A DNA stretch of 6,006 bases from CAZBZG01 sp964496245 (GTDB lineage: Bacteria; Planctomycetota; SZUA-567): positions 1 through 6,006 of the forward strand of contig CAZBZG010000284.1 in NCBI GenBank assembly GCA_964496245.1, written 5' to 3'. The notes under the pieces were generated by a model. That model did no database searches. It had not been told where the DNA came from and worked only from the letters and a program-made list of their open reading frames with translations. The translations under genes and the position numbers were made by a program. Below are positions 1-6,006 of the stretch, piece after piece (position 1 is the first letter of the stretch; each line of letters begins with the position of its first letter).

Positions 1-762
1 TGCGAGCATCTGCCCTATCTTTTGCTGTGCGACTTCGTGCGCGAAGCCGCTGACGCGCTCGGCGTGGTGGGCACGCCTCTCCTCGGCCCGCAGGTGGCGC
101 TCGAAGAGTGGCGCCGCCGGGCGGAGCTGAGCTGCGACCGCGGAGCCCTGCTGGTCACCGGCGACCGCGACGCACTGCTCAGCATGCTGGGAAAACTCGC
201 GGGAGGCGCCGGGAGCAAGGCGTGCGGCCATGTGGATCCCGAGGCCTTGCTGGAGCAGAAGCAGGCGTTTCTCGAGGGCACGCGAGGGCTGTCCATGGGG
301 CGGCTATACCGGGTGGTCATGTATCTGGATACGCAGAATTCCTTTGCCGCTCTGCGCGCCGCCGAAGTGGCGGCCTGGGCGGAGAGCGAGGCCTACGTGG
401 CCATGGCCGCGGGCCAGGTTCCTGCGGACGAAGAGCACGAGGATGAGCCGCCGCGGTCCCCGCCCCTATGGGGGGAATTCTTCGGCGCGGCCGAGCCCCA
501 TGCGGTCTGCGGAGGTCCGGAAGGCGAGGACGATTTACTCTTCGGCGCCGGACGCGAATGGATGGATGGGGTCCGGAGCGCAGCCGGGGACGCGGCCGAC
601 CGTGCGCAGCACGGCGCTGCGGCGCTCGGCAAAGCCGTGGGCGCCTTCTTCTCCACCCTCCAGGAACAGCTGGCCGCCCCGGCGGGCGACGGGGAAGACG
701 GGCGCGAACGTCCGGAATCGGAGTCCCAGCGGGTCAAGATCCAGGTGCGCGGCGAGGAGTAG
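1..762 (+). CDS. M48-family zinc metallopeptidase, C-terminal part (5' end outside window)
   Basis: The frame is open from the first base to a TAG at 760-762, giving 253 codons with the start outside the window. The stretch EWRRRAELSCDRGALLV (residues about 36-52 of the visible part) matches the third-ligand region of M48 (HtpX/Ste24-like) peptidases: Glu42 would be the third zinc ligand and Asp46 the conserved Asp of the ExxxD motif. It is followed by the family-typical LSMLGKLAGG, a GRLYRVV helix and an ALRAAEVAAWAESEAY segment, as in soluble-domain M48 proteins. The HEXXH motif must lie upstream. The family cleaves membrane or envelope proteins. After residue 140 comes a non-family tail of about 110 residues: an acidic Pro-containing stretch (EEHEDEPPRSPP), then an Ala-rich probable amphipathic helix, then a charged end. 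The next gene starts 3 bases downstream, so the two are probably co-transcribed. Family call is firm; substrate unknown. Confidence 0.82.
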   Translation, partial: CEHLPYLLLCDFVREAADALGVVGTPLLGPQVALEEWRRRAELSCDRGALLVTGDRDALLSMLGKLAGGAGSKACGHVDPEALLEQKQAFLEGTRGLSMGRLYRVVMYLDTQNSFAALRAAEVAAWAESEAYVAMAAGQVPADEEHEDEPPRSPPLWGEFFGAAEPHAVCGGPEGEDDLLFGAGREWMDGVRSAAGDAADRAQHGAAALGKAVGAFFSTLQEQLAAPAGDGEDGRERPESESQRVKIQVRGEE

Positions 763-765
763 GCG

Positions 766-1266
766 ATGGCTGCGGATGCCAACCAGCCTGTCATTCCGGA
801 GACGCATGAGCTGATCCGGCAGGAGGACATCGACGAGACGCTCCACCATCTCGCGGATCCGAACAATGCGGCCCTGCCCGAATTCACGGCCGAACATATC
901 GAGTGGATCAAGATGGCGCTGGCCGAACGCCGCCAGCTCGCTGCCCAGCAGTATCAGAATGACGGCCGCGTGGACGAATCGGTCACGGCGCGTCTCAAGG
1001 AGCTGGACAGCCAGATCGACAGCGTCAGCCCGGCCATCCTCAGAGTTTTGCACTTCCTCTCGCGCATCCGCGCCATTCTCCCGGCCCTCCTGGCCCTGCA
1101 GAGCGATCTGGGGGAGGAGGATCCGGATCCCACCCAGCAGATGATCAAGAAGATGAAGTACGACTGCTCCAAGGCCGAGGTGCAGAGCGCCATTCACGGG
1201 CTCGCCGAGCTCCATATCCGCCCCCGCATCCTCGACGAACTGCAGGGGGGGAAGACTCCGGAGTAG
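766..1266 (+). CDS. Hypothetical helical protein (166 aa), operon partner of the M48 peptidase
   Basis: A complete ORF from ATG 766 to TAG 1264-1266. The start is supported by a GAGGAG ribosome binding site at 754-759, lying inside the end of the preceding gene, six bases from the ATG. I do not recognise a family. The protein is acidic, lacks a signal peptide, and looks almost entirely helical: an N-terminal segment with HELIRQEDIDETLHHL, a charged heptad-like region (WIKMALAERRQLAAQQ), then ARLKELDSQIDSVSPAILRVLHFLSRIRAILPALLALQ, whose second half (about residues 88-112) is hydrophobic enough for a membrane-associated or buried helix pair. The C-terminus has one Cys and a lysine-rich helix (MIKKMKYDCSKAEVQ). 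The 3-base spacing to the peptidase suggests shared expression and possibly a physical partnership, for instance as adaptor or substrate; this is inference only. Codon use agrees with its neighbours, so it is very likely a real gene. Confidence 0.75.
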   Translation: MAADANQPVIPETHELIRQEDIDETLHHLADPNNAALPEFTAEHIEWIKMALAERRQLAAQQYQNDGRVDESVTARLKELDSQIDSVSPAILRVLHFLSRIRAILPALLALQSDLGEEDPDPTQQMIKKMKYDCSKAEVQSAIHGLAELHIRPRILDELQGGKTPE

Positions 1267-1303
1267 GCCCCTTCCGGACCGGGCGGCGAGGGTGCCGCGC
1301 TGT

Positions 1304-1327
1304 CAGTGCCGGGCGCAGTGCCGGGCG
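1304..1327. repeat. Perfect 12-bp tandem duplication
   Basis: CAGTGCCGGGCG occurs twice back to back (1304-1315 and 1316-1327). A degenerate copy with about 8 of 12 matches precedes it near 1290-1301. It lies in the spacer between the hypothetical gene and glgX, which converge. Probably a slippage product with no assigned role. The same spacer holds the 10-base palindrome GCTCCGGAGC (1335-1344). Confidence 0.7.
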
Positions 1328-1397
1328 CGACTCTGCTCCGGAGCGCGAAGCGGGATCGCGATGCCTTGCGGAGTACCCCCGACACCGTCACTGAAAC

Positions 1398-1423
1398 GCG
1401 CGCGCGGCGGCGCGCGGCGCGCC
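1398..1423 (-). terminator. GC-rich hairpin region, possible terminator for glgX
   Basis: The convergent spacer contains GGCGCGC-G-GCGCGCC (1409-1423), a perfect 7-bp arm palindrome, next to a CG-repeat run (1398-1408). Read on the minus strand just past the glgX stop, a strong GC stem can form and is followed by a short TTTC. There is no proper U-tract, so this is at best a weak intrinsic terminator. It could also serve the plus-strand operon, or simply be GC-rich filler. Confidence 0.3.
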
Positions 1424-1437
1424 CTGCCCAGAAGGGA

Positions 1438-3615
<2,178 letters not shown>

Positions 3616-3709
3616 GCAGGCTCCCGCTGTGAGGCACGGGCGGGTCGACGGGTGCGTACGAGCCGCGATCGCGCGAGGTCCGTGTGCCGCATCGCCAAAG
3701 GCGTGCCGG

Positions 3710-3738
3710 TTGACAGCGCTTCATGCGATGTGTACCAT
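3710..3738 (+). promoter_or_regulatory. Strong sigma70-type promoter for the symporter gene
   Basis: A perfect -35 hexamer TTGACA (3710-3715) is followed, after exactly 17 bases, by TACCAT (3733-3738), which matches 4 of 6 of the -10 consensus. The start of transcription would be near 3745, giving a leader of about 30 bases to the ATG at 3777. The small inverted repeat GATG-N5-CATC (3727-3739) overlaps the -10 and might be an operator half-site pair, which is speculative. Confidence 0.65.
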
Positions 3739-3764
3739 CTTAGGCGATTTCACGTTACAAGCAA
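3737..3764 (-). promoter_or_regulatory. Weak candidate promoter for glgX
   Basis: On the minus strand, TTGCTT (3759-3764) and TAAGAT (3737-3742) are separated by 16 bases, pointing at glgX. The -35 matches only its TTG, and the -10 matches 4 of 6. It would leave a leader of roughly 115 bases and would overlap the -10 of the rightward promoter, so the two would compete. No better candidate was seen in the 161-base divergent spacer. Confidence 0.3.
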
Positions 3765-3776
3765 GGGGGAGAGACC

Positions 3777-4084
3777 ATGGCGGAGAAGCCACGCGAACGG
3801 TGGGGCACACGCTCGGCCTTCATTTTCGCTGCCGTGGGGAGCGCGGTGGGGCTGGGGAACGTCTGGCGCTTTCCCATGGTCTGCTACCGCCACGGCGGCG
3901 GCGCCTTCTTCATCCCGTATCTCGTGGCCCTGCTCACAGCCGGTATTCCGCTCTTGATCCTCGAGTACGGCATCGGGCAGATGATGCAGGGCTCGGCGCC
4001 GGCCTGCTCATCGCGCGGCGTGGCAAGGCGGCGGACGCGGACGACGCGGGGGCGGGCGGAGAGGCGACGGACGCAGCGATCTGA
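3777..4084 (+). pseudogene. Sodium:neurotransmitter symporter (NSS/SNF family), internally deleted and frameshifted
   Basis: The ATG at 3777 has a strong ribosome binding site (AAGGGGGAGAG, 3763-3773) and the promoter upstream. The first 75 residues are unmistakably the N-terminus of an NSS transporter (LeuT/SNF family, sodium-coupled uptake of amino acids or amines across the inner membrane). TM1 carries GSAVGLGNVWRFP (21-33), with Ala23 and Asn28 corresponding to LeuT Na1-site residues and Arg31 to the outer gate Arg. TM2 is GGGAFFIPYLVALLTAGIPLL, followed by the EYGIGQMMQGSAP signature. Family members are about 450-600 residues; here the homology stops at about base 4001. In a different frame (3989 onward), the same DNA encodes LGAGLLIARRGKAADADDAG and a short acidic end with TGA at 4082-4084, which looks like the last membrane helix and cytoplasmic tail. 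I infer loss of some 1.2-1.6 kb by deletion or assembly collapse. The original frame instead runs on through dnaA antisense into the N gap and is not a real product. Confidence 0.8.
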
Positions 4085-4120
4085 AGTTGCCAAAGATGCA
4101 CGGGCGACAGGAAGCGTGTA

Positions 4121-5632
4121 TCAGGCGGGCGTCGGGCCATCGTGTGTGCCGCTTGCAGGCGGGAAGAGCTCCCCCTGGACCGGGAAGAGCTGGCCCACGG
4201 TCATGCCTGCGCGCAGGGTCGTCAGGATGCGCTCAATGCTTTCGCGGCTGACGAGCCCGTCCGGCGAAGGCTGCAGCGGCGGCGACGAGAATCTCGGTGG
4301 TCGTCTTTTCGGCCCCANNNNNNNNNNCAGCGGCGTCTTGAGCGCGCTGTGCACGGTGGCGTGGCTGCGCCGGCCGTAGAAGCGGCCCATGTCGCTGAGG
4401 CTCGCGCTGGTGAGTTTGCGCGACAGGTGCAAGGCGAGTTGGCGGGCTGCGCGGACCTTTGCCGCGCGTTTGCGTCCCCGCAGGTCGGCGAGCGGAAGAT
4501 CGAAGGCCGCGGCCACCGCCTCAGCGATCTCGCCGAGCGAGGGAGGCTCCTGGCGCGCGTCCGCCGACGGGGCGAGGGCGCGTTCCGTGTTGGGCACGGT
4601 CACATCCGTGCCCTCGAGCTCGGCGAGCGCCACGAGCCGGCCGGCTGCGCCCTCGAGCTCGCGGGCGTTCCCCGTGTAGCGGCGGGCCACCCACTCCACC
4701 ACGTCCGCGGGCAAGAGCAGATTCCGGTCCGCCGCCTTGGCGTGCACGATCTGGCAACGGAGGTCGAAGTCGAGGGGCTCGAGTCGGACGTTGAGGCCTG
4801 CCGCCAAACGGCTCGTGAGTTTCCGGTCGAGGCCGTCGAGCGCTTCCGGGTTCCGGTCGGCGCCGATCACGATCTGGCGCTCGGCGTGCTGGAGCACGTC
4901 GAGCGTGTGCAGGAGTTCGGCCTGCGTGGCGGTCTTGTTTCCCCGTCCGAGCACCTGGATGTCGTCCAGGATGAGCATGTCGCATGTCCGGTACCGGCGC
5001 CGGAAGGATTCCTGCCGCCGGCCGGCCACCGCCTGGGTGAACTCCTGGACAAAGGCGTCGGCGGTGACGCAGAGCACGCGCCAGCCTGGGTGCCGCTCGA
5101 GCACGGCCTGGCAGATGCCGTGGAGCAGATGGGTCTTGCCGAGCCCGTGGTCGCCGTAGATGCAGAACGGATTGTACTCCCCGGGCGCTTCGACCACGCG
5201 GTTGCTGGCGGCATGGGCGAAGCGGTTGGCATCGCCCACCACGAAGCGATCGAGGCGAAAGCGCGGGTTGACGGCCGGCCGGTCCGGCCGCGGCGCCGAC
5301 CGCGCTGGCGAGGCGCCGGGCGCCGCCCCCCCCGAGGGCGATGCCGGCCCCTGGGTCGCGCGCATGGCCTGGTATTTTCGCGGCGAGATCACAACCTCGA
5401 TCGCGGGAGTGATGGCGTGGTGCTGCTCGATGAGGTGGGCGATTTTCTGGGCGTAGTTCTTCTCGATCCAGTTCTTGACGAACAGGTTGCTGACGCCGAG
5501 GCGCAGGCGCTCCTCATCAAAGGAGAGGACCTCTGTATTCGCGAACCACGTTTCAAAGCTCTTGGCAGGAACGTGTTGCTTGAGCAGTTCGAGAACCGCG
5601 CTCCAACGAGATGTCGCCGCCTGATGAGACAA
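4121..5632 (-). CDS. dnaA: Chromosomal replication initiator DnaA (interrupted by an assembly gap)
   Basis: DnaA binds origin DnaA boxes as an ATP-dependent filament, melts the origin and loads the helicase. Domain I (about 1-85) contains AKSFETWF and VKNWIEKNY. A Pro/Ala/Gly-rich domain II spans about 90-120. Domain III AAA+ (about 121-345) starts with NPRFRLDRFVVGDANRFAH and has Walker A GDHGLGKTH (160-168, Lys166), Walker B MLILDD (219-224), sensor 1 around Asp259, the Arg finger in LTSRLAAGL (Arg275) and sensor 2 in GNARELEGA (Arg324). Domain IV (about 365 on) holds the helix-turn-helix and the signature YGRRSHATV (419-427), where E. coli has FGGRDHTTV. The start is TTG at 5632, chosen for the G-rich Shine-Dalgarno seven bases upstream. 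Ten Ns at 4318-4327 make the reading frame of the last 65 or so residues uncertain; if gap length changes the frame, the gene could stop at 4233. No dnaN follows: the gene converges on the symporter remnant 36 bases away. Confidence 0.93.
   Translation of the reverse strand: MSHQAATSRWSAVLELLKQHVPAKSFETWFANTEVLSFDEERLRLGVSNLFVKNWIEKNYAQKIAHLIEQHHAITPAIEVVISPRKYQAMRATQGPASPSGGAAPGASPARSAPRPDRPAVNPRFRLDRFVVGDANRFAHAASNRVVEAPGEYNPFCIYGDHGLGKTHLLHGICQAVLERHPGWRVLCVTADAFVQEFTQAVAGRRQESFRRRYRTCDMLILDDIQVLGRGNKTATQAELLHTLDVLQHAERQIVIGADRNPEALDGLDRKLTSRLAAGLNVRLEPLDFDLRCQIVHAKAADRNLLLPADVVEWVARRYTGNARELEGAAGRLVALAELEGTDVTVPNTERALAPSADARQEPPSLGEIAEAVAAAFDLPLADLRGRKRAAKVRAARQLALHLSRKLTSASLSDMGRFYGRRSHATVHSALKTPLXXXXGPKRRPPRFSSPPLQPSPDGLVSRESIERILTTLRAGMTVGQLFPVQGELFPPASGTHDGPTPA
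4318..4327. other. Assembly gap (10 Ns)
   Basis: Ten unknown bases lie inside dnaA domain IV, immediately after the DNA-recognition helix. Ten Ns is a common placeholder, so the true length and the frame across it are unknown. It shows that this is scaffolded draft sequence, which matters for judging the nearby symporter truncation. Confidence 0.99.
5326..5333 (-). repeat. G8 homopolymer in dnaA domain II linker
   Basis: Eight consecutive C on the plus strand (G on the dnaA coding strand) encode part of the Ser-Gly-Gly-Ala-Ala linker between domains I and III. Such runs are prone to slippage and to sequencing error. The frame on both sides is consistent with an intact DnaA, so the count given appears right. 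Confidence 0.6.
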
Positions 5633-5636
5633 TGCA

Positions 5637-5649
5637 CCCCCTCCCCCCC
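5637..5649 (-). promoter_or_regulatory. Unusual G-tract ribosome binding site of dnaA
   Basis: On the minus strand the tract reads GGGGGGGAGGGGG, with GGAGG (5640-5644) seven bases before the TTG at 5632. It decides the start codon choice. Immediately upstream, CCCC (5655-5658) can pair with the G tract to form a small hairpin with a five-base loop, which could mask the site. Confidence 0.6.
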
Positions 5650-5765
5650 GAGCAGGGGTTTTCTGTCGGCTCTCGCGATCGGGTCCAGCACGATGACGCG
5701 GGTGGGCCTTCCGAACCCCGTTCCCTGCGAACGAAACCCCGCGGAAAGATCACCAGCGGAAGTGC

Positions 5766-5793
5766 ACTCTACCGCTGATCCGGCAACTGTCAA
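5766..5793 (-). promoter_or_regulatory. Probable dnaA promoter
   Basis: On the minus strand, a perfect -35 TTGACA (5788-5793) is followed after 16 bases by TAGAGT (5766-5771), which matches 4 of 6 of the -10. An A/T-rich stretch just upstream (CAACTTTTTCC on the minus strand) could act as an UP-like element. The transcript would start near 5759, leaving a leader of about 125 bases. Confidence 0.55.
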
Positions 5794-5807
5794 CGGAAAA
5801 AGTTGAC
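5789..5807. repeat. Inverted repeat overlapping the dnaA -35
   Basis: GTCAAC (5789-5794) and GTTGAC (5802-5807) form perfect 6-bp arms around a 7-base A-rich centre. The left arm covers most of the -35 hexamer, so it could be a repressor or activator site. TCTTTTT follows on the plus strand, so a weak rightward terminator is an alternative reading. Confidence 0.5.
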
Positions 5808-5815
5808 TCTTTTTG

Positions 5816-5834
5816 GCCCTGTATTTTGCAGGGC
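5816..5834. repeat. Second 19-base inverted repeat upstream of dnaA
   Basis: GCCCTG (5816-5821) and CAGGGC (5829-5834) form perfect 6-bp arms around TATTTTG. It has the same arm and loop size as the repeat eight bases to its left, but a different sequence. Confidence 0.5.
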
Positions 5835-5960
5835 GAACGCATTCTCTCAAGCTTTGGATTGGCGGACGGTTAGCGTACCGACACCAGGACACGAGGCGGG
5901 CGAACGGCCGAAAAAAAGCGAGACTGTTCACTCGTTCTTGCCGCAACGCGGAGGCAGAAC

Positions 5961-5987
5961 CACGAAGGACACGAAGAGCACGAAGGG
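5961..5987. repeat. 9-bp tandem repeat, three units
   Basis: Three consecutive near-identical units are visible: CACGAAGGA, CACGAAGAG and CACGAAGGG. A degenerate relative (CACCAGGA, CACGAGGCG) sits at 5882-5898. Similar CACGAAGG-type short repeats are, from memory, common between genes in several environmental GC-rich lineages. It probably belongs to a dispersed intergenic repeat family; its function is unknown. Confidence 0.6.
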
Positions 5988-6006
5988 ATTTGCCAATGAT
6001 CTGCGA

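Larger units (their letters stand above)
5633..6006. other. Non-coding region upstream of dnaA
   Basis: No credible gene is seen in these 374 bases; open frames here lack ribosome binding sites, family signatures and sensible codon use. The region holds the dnaA leader and promoter, two short hairpins, an A7 run near 5911-5917 and a 9-base tandem repeat at its right end. It is relatively AT-richer around 5785-5850. I searched by eye for the DnaA box TTATNCACA on both strands and found none, even allowing two mismatches, so there is no direct support for an origin here. Confidence 0.6.

Noticed and set aside
4005..4379. Continuation of the symporter reading frame as an Arg-rich C-terminal extension
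   Set aside because: The sequence turns into low-complexity Arg/Thr residues at the junction, then reads antisense to dnaA and through the Ns, so it is not a real protein domain.
4142..5806. A 554-codon plus-strand open frame covering all of dnaA
   Set aside because: It is antisense to a clearly recognisable DnaA, runs through the N gap, has no family signature and is explained by high GC content removing stop codons.
5803..5831. A rightward promoter starting at TTGACT upstream of dnaA
   Set aside because: No acceptable -10 at 16-18 bases and no gene to the right within the window.
5920..5935. Possible DnaA box around CTGTTCACT
   Set aside because: It differs from TTATNCACA at too many positions to be more than chance.
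5389..5946. A minus-strand open frame of 185 codons overlapping the dnaA start and upstream region
   Set aside because: It is out of frame with dnaA, overlaps its domain I coding sequence, covers the promoter and shows no family resemblance.

Overview
The window is a GC-rich bacterial chromosomal segment with strong third-position G/C bias and long open antisense frames as a by-product. It is draft or scaffolded sequence: ten Ns lie at 4318-4327. The lineage cannot be fixed from this sequence alone. The unusual DnaA DNA-binding signature, a dnaA with no replication partner gene downstream, and an intergenic 9-base repeat suggest an environmental lineage outside the well-studied proteobacteria and Firmicutes. 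A planctomycete-type or other PVC group bacterium is one possibility, held with low confidence.

Layout from left to right: (1) the 3' end of a plus-strand M48-family zinc metallopeptidase with a long acidic and alanine-rich tail, followed after 3 bases by a 166-residue helical protein of unknown function; the two form a tight operon. (2) A 171-base convergent spacer with GC-rich palindromes and a perfect 12-base tandem duplication. (3) A complete minus-strand glycogen debranching enzyme (glgX, 725 residues, all GH13 catalytic residues present). (4) A 161-base divergent promoter region with a very good sigma70-type promoter (TTGACA-17-TACCAT) facing right. (5) That promoter and a strong ribosome binding site lead into a sodium:neurotransmitter-symporter family gene that is broken. 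About 75 N-terminal residues (TM1-TM2) are joined, at a short GC-rich microhomology, to what looks like the last 30 or so residues in another frame. (6) A minus-strand dnaA, convergent with the symporter remnant, with all four domains, interrupted by the N gap in domain IV. (7) A 374-base non-coding region upstream of dnaA with a likely dnaA promoter, two similar 19-base hairpins, an unusual G-tract ribosome binding site before a TTG start, and a 9-base tandem repeat.

The genes do not form one pathway. They represent protein quality control or membrane proteolysis (M48), glycogen breakdown (GlgX), sodium-coupled amino-acid or amine uptake (remnant), and replication initiation (DnaA). I found no convincing new multi-gene system. 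The points most worth checking are the internally deleted symporter, the altered DnaA domain IV together with the absence of recognisable DnaA boxes, and the structured dnaA leader.
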